DNA from: M3007 sp033764075
GTDB taxonomy: Bacteria; Bacteroidota; Bacteroidia; Chitinophagales; Saprospiraceae
Direction: 5' to 3'
Length of the DNA: 64,000 bases
Assembly (NCBI GenBank): GCA_033764075.1
Contig: JANRJH010000050.1
Span: 108,480 to 172,479 of the forward strand
Shown here: piece by piece, positions 16,544 through 26,201 of the stretch
How the letters are laid out: each line of letters opens with the position of its first letter
Numbering within the stretch: position 1 is the first letter of the stretch
Program-made: the position numbers and the translations under genes
The notes under the pieces: generated by a model
Told to the model about the DNA's origin: nothing
The model's database searches: none
What the model saw: only the letters and a program-made list of their open reading frames with translations

Positions 16544-19282
16544 ATGGGTCTTTCGGACAAATATCTGCTTTTCCTCTGTATTCTGTGCTTTTGTGGCGAA
16601 ATGTCGGCGCAAATTCCGGATACGCTTCCGCCTTTTCAGATCGAGACCTTTATTCCGCGCACCGATACCACGCCCAAACAGCTCGATATCCTGTTGAACA
16701 GGCCGGATACGCTGCCACGGATGGTGGACACCCTGGTGGCTACCGTTGACTCAGCCATCGCCCGGGTTCGCCTGGCCAAAAGCCTGGGCATCCGCGAGGA
16801 GGTCAATTACGGGGCCCGCGATTCCATGTATTTCGATATTCGCCGCAAACAACTGCACCTCTGGGGAGGCGCCTATGTGCGGTACACCGATCTGGACATC
16901 AGCGCAGGATACATTCTGGTAGACTACGAGAACAGCACAGTGACCGCCGAACCTTTTCCCGACACCAGCGGACGTATGCAGGGCCTTCCGACTTTTAAAA
17001 ACAACAGCCAAAACTTCACCGCACAGCGCATCCGCTATAATTTCAAAACGGAAAAAGGTAAAATCCAGGAATTGACCACCAAGCAGGAAGACCTGTACGT
17101 GGTGAGCGAAAGCGCAAAATTCATCGGAAGAGGACAGGATACCAGCCAAAATACCGTTTTCTACAACAAAGACGCCCTGATCTCCACCTGCGACGCGGAA
17201 CACAAGCACTACGGCATCCGTGCGCGTAAGCAAAAAGTGGTGCCCGACAAACTGGTCGTTACCGGCATGTCGAACCTGGAAGTGGCAGGCATCCCCACCC
17301 CCCTTATTCTCCCTTTCGGGTTTTACCCCATCACCAAATCACGCAAGGCGGGCCTTATCATCCCGCGTGATTTCGAGTTCGCCGACGCCGAGGGGCTGGG
17401 CATCAAACAGTGGGGCTGGTACCAGCCGGTAAACGAGCACGTGGACCTGACCGCGCAGTTCAACGCATACGTCAGCGGCTCCTTCGGCACCCTGATCACC
17501 ACGCGCTACAACAAAAGGTACGGCTACAACGGCAACCTGCAACTGGAATACAACCGTCGGGTGCAGGAAAATGCACAGGCGCAAAAAGTCTCCCAGCAGT
17601 CTTTCGGGCTCCGCCTGACGCACAACCAGGATCCCAAGGCCCACCCCTCCCGCAAATTCGGCGGCACGGTCAACCTGCAGACCAACAACAACCAGAGCCT
17701 GAACAACAACGATTACAGCAACGTATTCCAAAACGAGTTGCGCTCCAACCTCAATTACTACCAAAGTTTTCCGGGTAAGCCTTACTCGTACTCCGCGTCT
17801 TTCAACCACTCGCAGAATACGCGAACGCGGCTGATGAACGTCAGCTTCCCCACCGCCCAGTTCACCCTGCAACGCATCTATCCCTTCAAACGCAAGGAGG
17901 TGGTGGGCAAGTCGCGCTGGTACGAACAGGTCACCTTCGTGCTGCGCTCTGAAATGGACAACCGGCTCTCCGCGCCCGACTCCACCTTTTTTACCTCCGA
18001 AACCCTTAAGAATTCCCGCGCCGGCATCCGGCATACGGCCGGCTCCGACATCAACTTCAAGCTGTTCAAATACATCAACCTGTCGCCGCGCATCAACTAC
18101 GAAGAAAACTGGTACCCGTACACCACCCGACGCGAACTGCTGGACTCCATCGTGTTTCGCTACGACACCATCCGCGACCCGGAGAACCCGGACGTGATCC
18201 TGGACATCGTGGTCGACAGCGCCGCTACCACCTGGGGGCTGGACACCATGTTCCGGGTGTGGGGTTTTTCGCCCTTTCGCACGTTCGACGCGGGTGTGAG
18301 CATGAGCACGGCCCTGTTTTTTACCCAACAGTTCAAAAAAGGCTGGTTTCGCGGTTTCCGGCACACCATGAAGCCGAGCATTTCCACGGGCTTCGGGCCC
18401 GACTTCTCGGGCTCCAACTACTTCCGAACGGTGGAGACCGACCTGCGTCCGGGGTTCAACGACACCATCACCTACAACATCTTTGAAGACAACATTTACG
18501 GCAGACCCAGCCAGAGCAGCCGCGACATCGTACTGGGCTACAGCCTGCTGAACGTGCTGGAGTTTAAACACCGATCGAAAAAAGCGGAGGGAGGGATCAA
18601 AAAGGTGCGTATTTTCGACAACCTGACCTTCACCGGCAGCTACAACCTCTCGGCCGACTCCCTGCAATGGAGCCCCATCAACACGGGCGGGCTTTTTCGC
18701 CTGTTCAAGGGGGTCTCTCAACTCACCTGGAACGCCTCCTTTGATCCGTATATCCTCAATGAGCGGGGCATCCGCGTCGATCGGTTTGCGCTGCAGGAGG
18801 AAGGCAAGCTTGTCCGGGTGGCCAACCTCGGCCTGGCACTCAACACCAACTTCAGCGTCGGCCAGTTGCGCGACATGATCCAGGGCAAGGGCAAAGCCCC
18901 CGCCGGCGGGGTAGACGACCTGGCCAACTGGCTCAAGGACTTTCACGTGACCCACCGCATCGGGTGGGCGCTGAGGCCCGTGCCGGGCACCAACCGCGAC
19001 ACCTTTGCGCTCACCACCAACAACATCAGCGTGTACGGCCGCATACCGCTGAGCAATAAATGGTCGTTCGACATCGGCAACATCAGCTACGACTTCCCCA
19101 CCCGGCAGATCGTGTACCCCGACTTCGGCCTCACCCGCGACCTGCATTGCTGGCAGATATCGCTGCGCTCCCAGCCGGTGCGGGGTACCTACGAGCTGTT
19201 CATCAACGTGAAGCCCGGCACCCTCGACTTCCTGAAGGTGCCCTACCGGAAAAACAATTTCGACGGACGCGCCGTCTTTTAA
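16544..19282 (+). CDS. LptD-like LPS-assembly outer-membrane protein
   Basis: A 912-residue protein from the ATG at 16544, with signal peptide ending near GEMSAQ. The N-terminal part (about residues 90-290) is an OstA/LptD-like beta-jellyroll: VNYGARDSMYFDIRRKQLHL, GGAYVRYTDLDISAGYI, DALISTCDAEHKHYGIRARK. It is followed by LPFGFYPITKSRKAGLIIPR and a long beta-barrel (YNKRYGYNGNLQLEYNRR and others). In Bacteroidota this type is annotated as putative LPS-assembly protein LptD, which inserts LPS in the outer leaflet. Cysteines are few (CDAEHKHYG), so the disulfide pattern of enterobacterial LptD is absent. Its stop lies 6 bp from the 3' end of rnpB. Confidence 0.83.
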   Translation: MGLSDKYLLFLCILCFCGEMSAQIPDTLPPFQIETFIPRTDTTPKQLDILLNRPDTLPRMVDTLVATVDSAIARVRLAKSLGIREEVNYGARDSMYFDIRRKQLHLWGGAYVRYTDLDISAGYILVDYENSTVTAEPFPDTSGRMQGLPTFKNNSQNFTAQRIRYNFKTEKGKIQELTTKQEDLYVVSESAKFIGRGQDTSQNTVFYNKDALISTCDAEHKHYGIRARKQKVVPDKLVVTGMSNLEVAGIPTPLILPFGFYPITKSRKAGLIIPRDFEFADAEGLGIKQWGWYQPVNEHVDLTAQFNAYVSGSFGTLITTRYNKRYGYNGNLQLEYNRRVQENAQAQKVSQQSFGLRLTHNQDPKAHPSRKFGGTVNLQTNNNQSLNNNDYSNVFQNELRSNLNYYQSFPGKPYSYSASFNHSQNTRTRLMNVSFPTAQFTLQRIYPFKRKEVVGKSRWYEQVTFVLRSEMDNRLSAPDSTFFTSETLKNSRAGIRHTAGSDINFKLFKYINLSPRINYEENWYPYTTRRELLDSIVFRYDTIRDPENPDVILDIVVDSAATTWGLDTMFRVWGFSPFRTFDAGVSMSTALFFTQQFKKGWFRGFRHTMKPSISTGFGPDFSGSNYFRTVETDLRPGFNDTITYNIFEDNIYGRPSQSSRDIVLGYSLLNVLEFKHRSKKAEGGIKKVRIFDNLTFTGSYNLSADSLQWSPINTGGLFRLFKGVSQLTWNASFDPYILNERGIRVDRFALQEEGKLVRVANLGLALNTNFSVGQLRDMIQGKGKAPAGGVDDLANWLKDFHVTHRIGWALRPVPGTNRDTFALTTNNISVYGRIPLSNKWSFDIGNISYDFPTRQIVYPDFGLTRDLHCWQISLRSQPVRGTYELFINVKPGTLDFLKVPYRKNNFDGRAVF

Positions 19283-19288
19283 AAAAAA

Positions 19289-19706
19289 CCTGCAGACCTG
19301 TAAGCCGGATTCTGTTCTCCCCGAAAGGAGCTCTGCCATTTATCTGGTCTCGCGTGTTGCCACGGAGATCTGCACTGCCTACCCCCCTTGTCGGGCCCAC
19401 CGAAGTGCGCCTCAGGATGCGAGCAACACCCACCCCGCCGAAGCAGGTAACAAGGTATACATGGCATTTCAACCCGCAAGGTTTATCCCCCCCGTATGTT
19501 ACCATGCGACGGCGTGCGCTCTTACCGCACGTTTTCACCCTTACCCCGACGCTGGCGCCGGGGCGGTAATTTTCTGTGACCCTCTCTGTGCCCCGGCCCT
19601 TCCGGACCGGAACCCCACCCGTTAGGTGGTGCGGTGCTCTGCGTTGCCCGGACTTTCCTCCCACCCAAAGTTGCCCCTGGGAAAGGCGGCAGAGCGGTCT
19701 GCAGGT
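19289..19706 (-). ncRNA. rnpB: RNase P RNA, bacterial type A
   Basis: Catalytic RNA that removes tRNA 5' leaders. On the minus strand the 5' end CCTGCAGACC (19696-19705) pairs with the 3' end GGTCTGCAGG (19289-19298), forming P1. Conserved blocks are GGAGGAAAGTCCGGGC (P4/J3-4 region), CACAGAGAGGGTCACAGAAA, GTAAGGGTGAAAACGTGCGGTAAGAGCGCAC, and near the 3' end AGAACAGAATCCGGCTTACAGG. All are typical RNase P motifs in the right order, and the length of about 418 nt fits. A run of eight T follows P1 and may end transcription. It is divergent from the sensor kinase and convergent with lptD. Confidence 0.95.
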
Positions 19707-19790
19707 TATCTTTAACGCAGCGTACCATTTTTATTGTAGAAATTTGCACGACTGCGCGTGGTTTGGCGCAAACTTTGATTAAAGACAATT

Positions 19791-22700
19791 ATGATGCAAC
19801 GCCTAATATTGTACCTGTCCGTTTTGGCGCTGTTGACGGCCGCGCTGTACGTTTCGGATCAGCGGTACAAAGATAAGTCGCTATTGAGCGATTATGCTCA
19901 GGAATTGTCGGTTTACATAGCCCAACAAGCTGTGGACGCGACGGCATGGGCGTCGTCACATGCGCACATGCACCTGCCCGGCGCCGCCTCCGGCGGCGCG
20001 CGCACCGACCTGGAGGGCCAGGCGGGTGTCGCTTTCACGGTGCTGGTGTATGCGAGCGACTCGCTGGTGGGCTGGAACAACAACCACGCCATCCCGCTGG
20101 AAAAACCCCGGATGGCCGCTTCCGGTTCCTGGGGGCTGCTCGACCTGCCGGGCGGGGTCTTCGCCGCGCGTCAGATCCGCACCGACCCGGAGGTGTGGGT
20201 GCTGGCCCCCATTCGCTACGCCGGAGACCGCACAGCGCGCGTTCCCCTCTTTCCGGCCAACCCCGCCATGCCGGCGACGGTTCGTGTATTACCGGACGAC
20301 GCCGGCGAGCCGGTGGTGGCCGACGGTCGTGTATTGTGCAGCCTGCAGGCGCAGGGGTCCTTGCAACCGTTTTGGGTGCAGTCCGTGCGCGCCGTATTGT
20401 GGTTCCTCTTCCTGGTGATTTTCATCGTGATGATGTACCGGGTGGCCGACCTTGTGCGGGCCAAACGGGGTTTTGGCCTTTCCCTGGGCGTGCTGGGGCT
20501 TGCCGTGGTGGCCCCCGTGCTGTGGAGCAGCGCCGTCGGCTACATGGAAACCGCTTTCCCGGACATCACGTGGTTGTCGTGCCCATTCGAACCCGCATTC
20601 CTCGGATTGCCCACCGTGGGCGATTTTTTACAAGCCGTTTTTATGTTGCTGCTGTGCATCGGCTACGCGCTCCGGCGTTTCCCGGAGCGGCTGTCGGCGA
20701 CCTCCCGGGGGCTGTGGACGGCGGCGGCTGTGCTGTCGGTGCTCATCGGCGCCGGACTGTCGGTGCTGCTCTGGCGGCAACTGGAGGTGAACCCGGGCAT
20801 TGCGGTGGACGCAGACGCCATCCTGAACACCAACAGCGCAGGGCTGGCGCTCCTGCTGGGCGGCCTGCTCCTGCAAATAGGGTTCATCATGCTGGGCCTG
20901 GTGTTCTGGCGCTACCGCATGGACGACGCCCACCGGGCGCCGGGGCTGATCGTACTGCTGTCCGGACTGATTCTGCAAGCGCTGTTCAACACCGTTTTTG
21001 TTTATTCCAGCCACCGCAGCGCCGAAGACGCCCGGCGAAGCCATTACGCGGTTTCGCTTGCTGAAGAAAGGGACTCCGCCGCCGAAGCCGACCTGTCAGC
21101 CCTGCGCGCAGCGCTGGAGCAGGACCCGCAGCCCGGCAACCTGCTCAAACCCTGGCCGTTCAAGCCCGAGCGCAGCGATTTGGAAGGGTACGTGCTGAAC
21201 GCCGTTTTCCACAAACCCTACCTCTTCCAGCATTACAAACTCCGCGCGTTTGCCTTCGACGCCCAGCAGCTACCCCTGTTCCGGGAGCAATCCGAAAGCT
21301 GGGATGCGGTAGCGGGTACGGCCTGGGACAAGTCCGTGCCGGTTTCCGGCGACGCTCCCATCCGGTATGGACCAGGGGTAAACGACGCTTTTGTGTACAC
21401 CCTCCGCCTGCGGCCCAACCGCATGGGCGACCCCACCCAGCCGGCCGACCTCCTGCTCGCCTTTCAGCGCGATTACCCCATGCCCAATCGGGTGTATGCG
21501 CGCCTGTTTTTTCAAACGCCGTATAAGTCCCTCACGCGACTGCCCGAATACGATTTTGCCGTGCACCGCAACGACCGGGTGCAGGTGGAGTACGGGCGGG
21601 TGGACCCCGGCGTGTGGCAACCTGTACCACAGCCGGGCCAGGTGCGCCTGGAAAACAACGACTTCGCCGTGGCGCGCAGCCGCTCGGGGGAGAGCCTGAG
21701 CGCCGTCGGGCGCGCCGGCACCGGCGGCATACACCGCCTTTACCTGTTCTCCATCCTGTTCTCCCTGGGCACCCTGATTGTGCTCCTGCTGGTGGCGCTG
21801 AACCGCTTTTTGTTGATCGCCCCGGAAGGCGGACTGGTGTCGCTCAACGCCCGGGGGTCGCTCGCACGCCGCATCCACCTGGGCTCGGTGGGGCTCATCG
21901 GCTGCGCGTTTGTGGTGGTGAGCGCCCTTACCTACTGGCACTTCAGCGATGTCGCCCGCAGCAACACCCGCGCCGGCCAGCATGCGCGCGCCGACGCAGT
22001 GGTCAACAGCCTGCGGAGGGCCGTGGGCGACCACACCTCGCTGCGCTCCGACAGCCTGCACAACGTCGCGCTCCGGCCGCTGGCCGAACTGGCCGGCGGG
22101 CTCGACCTCGACATGCAGGTGTACGACACCCACGGAATGCTGCTGGCCGGCACCCAGCAGGAACTCATTCAGGTGGGCATACTGCCCGCCCGCATGTCTC
22201 CCTGGGCAATGCACGTGCTGGGCTCGGGGGCGCTTCCCCAATTGTCGGTGCCGGAAAAAACAGGCGGCCGCGCCGTAGAGCAGCGCTATCAGCCCCTGCG
22301 CAACCTGAGCAACGAGATCATTGGCTTTGTGGCCGTGCCCTTCAGCGACGGGTACCGCGTACTGGGCCAGGAAGTGTCCGACTTCATCGGCATCCTGGCT
22401 ACCCTGTTCATGTCGCTGTTGCTGGTGGCCTTTGTGGTCACCCTGGCCGTCGTCAACTCCATCATCCGGCCCCTGAAGCTCATTTCGGAGAAAATACGCC
22501 AGTTTCGCCTCGACAACCAGAACCAGCCCCTGGAATACACCGGCAGCAGCCAGGATGAACTTTCCGACCTCATCGCGGAATACAACCGCATGGTCGACCA
22601 GCTCGAAGCGTCGAAGGGCCGCATGATCCGCCTCGAACGCGAGGGCGCCTGGCGCGAAATGGCGCGGCAGGTGGCACACGACATCAAAAACCCGCTCACC

Positions 22701-23327
22701 ACCATGAAGCTGTCGATGCAACAGCTCGAACGGGTGTCCAATGACCCGGCACAGGCAGCCGCCTACCTGAAAAAAGCCATCACCCGCCTGATCGAACAGA
22801 TCGACTCCCTGGCGCAGATCGCCTCCGAATTCTCGATGTTCGCCAACCTCGACATCCAGAAGAAGTCGGACATGGTGATCAACGACGTGGTCGAGAGCGT
22901 GTACGACCTGTTCAGCGAACAAAAAGACGTGACGCTCCGACTCGACGTGCCCTACGAACGCTTCCACATTAACGGCGACAAAAACCACCTGATTCGCGTG
23001 TTCAACAACTTGATCATCAACGCCATTCAGGCCATCCCTTCCGACCGGAAAGGAAAAATAAGGGTCTCACTCTACCGGCACAACGACCTGGCCGTGGTGC
23101 AGATCAGCGACAACGGCGGCGGTATACCGCCGGAGATCAGAGACCGGGTGTTCGAGCCCAACTTCACCACCAAAACCTCGGGCAGCGGTCTGGGGCTGGC
23201 CATCTGCCGGAAGATCGTGGAGGCGCTGGACGGGCAAATCCGCTTCGAAACGCGGGATAATGAGGGCACAGACTTTTTTGTAGAGTTTCCGATTACGCGG
23301 GAAGAGGTGGCGGAGGTGGTGGGGTAG
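19791..23327 (+). CDS. Large NtrY-like sensor histidine kinase
   Basis: A 1178-residue membrane sensor. The N-terminus has one signal/anchor helix (1-20) and a periplasmic region, then about six helices (roughly 190-420), a second extracytoplasmic region (about 440-640), one or two helices, a third sensor-like region with helix at about 870-895, a HAMP-like linker, and a kinase core. The H-box is VAHDIKNPLTTMKLSM with the phosphorylated His at residue 963. The N box (HLIRVFNNLIINAIQA) and G boxes (DNGGGIPPEI from residue 1107, GSGLGLAICRKI) are intact. No response regulator is adjacent, so the partner is not known. The same frame stays open after the TAG into the HipA remnant. Confidence 0.9.
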   Translation: MMQRLILYLSVLALLTAALYVSDQRYKDKSLLSDYAQELSVYIAQQAVDATAWASSHAHMHLPGAASGGARTDLEGQAGVAFTVLVYASDSLVGWNNNHAIPLEKPRMAASGSWGLLDLPGGVFAARQIRTDPEVWVLAPIRYAGDRTARVPLFPANPAMPATVRVLPDDAGEPVVADGRVLCSLQAQGSLQPFWVQSVRAVLWFLFLVIFIVMMYRVADLVRAKRGFGLSLGVLGLAVVAPVLWSSAVGYMETAFPDITWLSCPFEPAFLGLPTVGDFLQAVFMLLLCIGYALRRFPERLSATSRGLWTAAAVLSVLIGAGLSVLLWRQLEVNPGIAVDADAILNTNSAGLALLLGGLLLQIGFIMLGLVFWRYRMDDAHRAPGLIVLLSGLILQALFNTVFVYSSHRSAEDARRSHYAVSLAEERDSAAEADLSALRAALEQDPQPGNLLKPWPFKPERSDLEGYVLNAVFHKPYLFQHYKLRAFAFDAQQLPLFREQSESWDAVAGTAWDKSVPVSGDAPIRYGPGVNDAFVYTLRLRPNRMGDPTQPADLLLAFQRDYPMPNRVYARLFFQTPYKSLTRLPEYDFAVHRNDRVQVEYGRVDPGVWQPVPQPGQVRLENNDFAVARSRSGESLSAVGRAGTGGIHRLYLFSILFSLGTLIVLLLVALNRFLLIAPEGGLVSLNARGSLARRIHLGSVGLIGCAFVVVSALTYWHFSDVARSNTRAGQHARADAVVNSLRRAVGDHTSLRSDSLHNVALRPLAELAGGLDLDMQVYDTHGMLLAGTQQELIQVGILPARMSPWAMHVLGSGALPQLSVPEKTGGRAVEQRYQPLRNLSNEIIGFVAVPFSDGYRVLGQEVSDFIGILATLFMSLLLVAFVVTLAVVNSIIRPLKLISEKIRQFRLDNQNQPLEYTGSSQDELSDLIAEYNRMVDQLEASKGRMIRLEREGAWREMARQVAHDIKNPLTTMKLSMQQLERVSNDPAQAAAYLKKAITRLIEQIDSLAQIASEFSMFANLDIQKKSDMVINDVVESVYDLFSEQKDVTLRLDVPYERFHINGDKNHLIRVFNNLIINAIQAIPSDRKGKIRVSLYRHNDLAVVQISDNGGGIPPEIRDRVFEPNFTTKTSGSGLGLAICRKIVEALDGQIRFETRDNEGTDFFVEFPITREEVAEVVG

Positions 23328-23630
23328 TTTTTTCACCGCCAGAGTTACGTTTTCCGGTACACCGACGCGTATTTTAGCGATCCGACCCTGCCTGCCGACG
23401 ACTACAAGAGCCCTGTATGGAAAAACAAAGGGCATCCCGCCTCGACGGATTTTATTGAATTTGCGCGCCAGATCGGGGTGCAGGACAAACGCATCGGCAA
23501 GTTGCTGCCCCCCCTGCAAGCCCGGCAACCGTTGGTAGAAGAACTGATCAGCCGGTCGTTGCTGAGTGTGTCCGGGAAACGTGCGTATTGGTTGGACTAC
23601 CTTACCCGGCGAGAACAGCTGGGGATGTGA
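23328..23630 (+). pseudogene. HipA-family toxin kinase remnant, internally deleted
   Basis: This open stretch of 100 codons follows directly on the kinase stop and has no start codon of its own at its beginning. It reads SYVFRYTDAYFSDPTLPA, which resembles the N-terminal HipA domain, and continues without a break into SPVWKNKGHPASTDFIEFA and AYWLDYLTRREQLGM, which resembles the extreme C-terminus of HipA. The whole kinase middle (about 250-300 residues) is missing. I take it as the scar of a HipA gene after internal deletion. The assignment rests on recalled family patterns, so moderate confidence. Confidence 0.55.
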
Positions 23631-23860
23631 GTGGTTGTGGCAGTGTTTGTAGAGGAAAAAAAAGATGGTGTTGCAACGGGTTATATCCAACCCCTGGCTT
23701 GCTCATCCAAAACGCCACGCTAACCACGCAAACCCCCAATCAGTAGATCCAGCGATAACCCATACACCTGCCGTTCGGCATTAATGTTGGCGTACAGGCA
23801 AACGGGGTTGAGCGGTTGACAGGGAACGATTTCCCCCACCCACGCGTTTTACCCCCCATC

Positions 23861-25063
23861 ATGGCAAACCTGAAAATCTTCGGCGCCCCCCTCATCGACG
23901 ACAAAACTGTCGAACAGATCAAACGCTGCCCCTCCGGGCCCGACGACCGCATGGCCCTCACCGCCGACGCCCACTACGGGTACGGACACCCGATCGGCGG
24001 CGTGGTGGCCTACAAAAACAAGATCAGCCTCTCCGGCGTGGGGTTCGACATCGCCTGCGGCAACAAGGCCGTGATGACCAACATCATGGCCGACGACATC
24101 GACACCGAAAAGGTGATGGACGAAATTTTCAAACAAATCGGCTTCGGCGTAGGCCGCCCCAACCCCAAACCGATCGACCACCCGGTGTTCGACGACATCG
24201 CCAAAGCGCCGTTCGTACCCCAGCGCCGGCTCATACAGCTCGCCATGGACCAGCTGGGCACCGTTGGCTCGGGCAACCACTTCATCGACCTGTTTGCCGA
24301 CGAGCAAAGCCGGCTCTGGATCGGCGTGCACTTCGGCTCCCGCGGATTTGGTCATAAAACGACCACAGGCTTTATCGCCCTGTCCAAAGGAAAGGCATTC
24401 ACCGAACACGTGCCCGAAGGCGGCATGGACGCACCGCCCATTCTCTTTGACGCGGACTCCGAAACCGGTCAGGCATACCTCGAGGCCATGCGCCTCGCGG
24501 GCGCGTATGCGTACGCCGGACGCGACGTGGTGGTGTCGAAAGTGCTGGAAATTCTGGGCGCCCAATCCGCATTTGAAGTGCACAACCACCACAACTTCCT
24601 GTGGGAAGAGGAGCACTTCGGCGAAAAGTACTACGTGGTGCGCAAGGGCGCCACCCCGGCGTTTCCGGGCCAGCTCGGGTTCATCGGCGCCAACATGGCC
24701 GATTTTTCCGTCATCGTTCGGGGTATCGACTCCGACGAGAGCCGCGAAGGGCTGTACTCCACCGTGCACGGCGCCGGCCGCGTGATGAGCCGCACGCAGG
24801 CCGCCGGCAAAAAACGCTGGAAAAACGGCCGGATCGAGTACCTGACCCAGGGCGTGGTGGACTGGGTGGCCGTCAAAAAAGACCTGAAAAAGCACAAAAA
24901 GGTAGTGCTGCGCGGGGGCGGGCCCGACGAGGCGCCCGAATGCTACAAGGCGCTTGGCGACGTGCTGGGCTACCACGCCGGCACGGTCGAGATCGTGCAC
25001 CGCCTGCGCCCGATCGGGGTGGCGATGGCCGCCGCCGATACGTTCGATCCTTACAAGGACTGA
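23861..25063 (+). CDS. RtcB-family RNA ligase-like protein
   Basis: A 400-residue protein of the RtcB family; RtcB joins RNA 2',3'-cyclic phosphate (or 3'-phosphate) ends to 5'-OH ends using GTP and manganese. The ATG at 23861 gives MANLKIFG. Metal and guanylylation motifs are recognisable: DAHYGYGHPIGGV, GVGFDIACGN (Cys ligand), GTVGSGNHF, HFGSRGFGHK, EVHNHHNF, RKGATPA and STVHGAGRVMSRTQA (the guanylylated His). A stretch usually reading PGSMG is replaced by FIGANMAD. No archease gene is nearby. The overall order and the key His/Cys residues are kept, so activity is likely, though the substrate is unknown. Confidence 0.85.
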   Translation: MANLKIFGAPLIDDKTVEQIKRCPSGPDDRMALTADAHYGYGHPIGGVVAYKNKISLSGVGFDIACGNKAVMTNIMADDIDTEKVMDEIFKQIGFGVGRPNPKPIDHPVFDDIAKAPFVPQRRLIQLAMDQLGTVGSGNHFIDLFADEQSRLWIGVHFGSRGFGHKTTTGFIALSKGKAFTEHVPEGGMDAPPILFDADSETGQAYLEAMRLAGAYAYAGRDVVVSKVLEILGAQSAFEVHNHHNFLWEEEHFGEKYYVVRKGATPAFPGQLGFIGANMADFSVIVRGIDSDESREGLYSTVHGAGRVMSRTQAAGKKRWKNGRIEYLTQGVVDWVAVKKDLKKHKKVVLRGGGPDEAPECYKALGDVLGYHAGTVEIVHRLRPIGVAMAAADTFDPYKD

Positions 25064-25064
25064 G

Positions 25065-26102
25065 CTAGAATCTGGGACACAGAATCTCTTCGCTCTCGTA
25101 GTTCCCCAGGTAAGTGATGGAAATTTCGAAGGCAGTCTGCTGCTGTCCCTGGCTGAGGGCGGTGGTGTTGATGTCGTAGCTCAGGCCGATAAGCACGCCG
25201 TTGAGCTCGATGCCGGCCAGGGCCACCACCGCGTCGAGGCCGGTATTGGTGTCGTTGCGCACGGTGCGCACCCAGGAGCCCAGGTGCAGGGCGCTGCCGC
25301 CGTACTGGCCCATGGCAAACCGGATGTTGGTGCCCGCGTTCACCTCCATGTGGGGTCCCTGGGAGGCCCACAGCAGGCGCGGCAGGAGGGAAACGCGGTT
25401 GTCCCTGCTCATCGGCACGGTGGCGGAAAACTGTGCGGAGTACTTCCGGTACAGTCGGTCGCCCTCCGCCGTGTTTTCGTAAAAAGAAACCACCGGCTGG
25501 GAAATGTGGTGTATGTCCAGCCCGCCGAAGAACGCGCCGTAGCGGCCGAAGCGGGCGGTGTAATTCAGGCCGGTGTTGAGGTCCAGAAAGGAGAAGTTGT
25601 TGGGCGGCAGGTCTTCGCCGGTGGGCAGGTTGTACCCTGCGACGCCGTCGAATTCGTCGTGGAAATTCAGGGGTGCGTAGTTCACATTGCGCTGGGTGAG
25701 TCCGGCCTGCAGGCCCAGGCTCAGGAAATGTCGGTTGCTGGTACCCAGTGATTTGTGGTAGGCGCCCGACAAAGCGATCTGGGTGGTGTTGAAATCCACT
25801 ATGCTCACCTTGTCGTGCATAAACTGCAGGCCAATGCCGACGGCGTCCTGGTACACGGTTTTTTTCCGCGCCCGGAAGCGCAGGTCGGCGCCGACGTTGT
25901 AGGTCTGGATGGGCTCGTCCAGCGTTTTGCGCCACTGGTCGCGGTAGAGCGCCCCCACCCGGTATTTCCCTTCAATGGCGCCGGTGAGCGCGGGGTTGAG
26001 GTACAGGGGTGCGGCGTAGAACTGGGTAAAGTGCTTGTCCTGGGCGTGCAGGGCGCCGGCGGCTGCGATCAGGAGACCGCATATCGGTAAAATACGCTTC
26101 AT
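25065..26102 (-). CDS. PorP/SprF-family type IX secretion membrane protein
   Basis: A 345-residue outer-membrane protein with signal peptide MKRILPICGLLIAAAGALHA and the PorP/SprF start DKHFTQFYAAPLYLNPALTG, a clear family mark. Further features are ALYRDQWRKTLDEPIQTYNVGAD, FLSLGLQAGLTQRNVNY and repeated amphipathic beta strands to the end. Family members help type IX secretion or anchor cargo, and often sit beside gliding-adhesin-like genes; here none is adjacent. Converges on rtcB with one base between the stop codons. A TACCTTTG promoter element lies upstream. Confidence 0.9.
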   Translation of the reverse strand: MKRILPICGLLIAAAGALHAQDKHFTQFYAAPLYLNPALTGAIEGKYRVGALYRDQWRKTLDEPIQTYNVGADLRFRARKKTVYQDAVGIGLQFMHDKVSIVDFNTTQIALSGAYHKSLGTSNRHFLSLGLQAGLTQRNVNYAPLNFHDEFDGVAGYNLPTGEDLPPNNFSFLDLNTGLNYTARFGRYGAFFGGLDIHHISQPVVSFYENTAEGDRLYRKYSAQFSATVPMSRDNRVSLLPRLLWASQGPHMEVNAGTNIRFAMGQYGGSALHLGSWVRTVRNDTNTGLDAVVALAGIELNGVLIGLSYDINTTALSQGQQQTAFEISITYLGNYESEEILCPRF

Positions 26103-26121
26103 GTAATGCCTGAATTTCGGT

Positions 26122-26129
26122 CAAAGGTA
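26122..26129 (-). promoter_or_regulatory. Promoter -7 element TACCTTTG for the PorP-like gene
   Basis: Minus-strand TACCTTTG, a full match to TAnnTTTG, 19 bp before the ATG at 26102. No good TTG at -33. Confidence 0.5.
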
Positions 26130-26201
26130 CGATGCAAACTGCCATAGAAACGACAGGTGGTCGCAGAACCCGTTCACGGGTGTCCTTTTTTAACCAAAAA
26201 A

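Noticed and set aside
17339..19339. 666-residue open frame opposite lptD
   Set aside because: Antisense shadow of a GC-rich gene; composition (Val, Gly, Arg) and absence of a domain argue against it, and it overlaps rnpB.
23720..23843. Minus-strand stretch reading GEIVPCQPLNPVCLYANINA before rtcB
   Set aside because: It reads like protein and may be a gene fragment, but it has no start, is short and overlaps the rtcB upstream region; I could not place it in any family.
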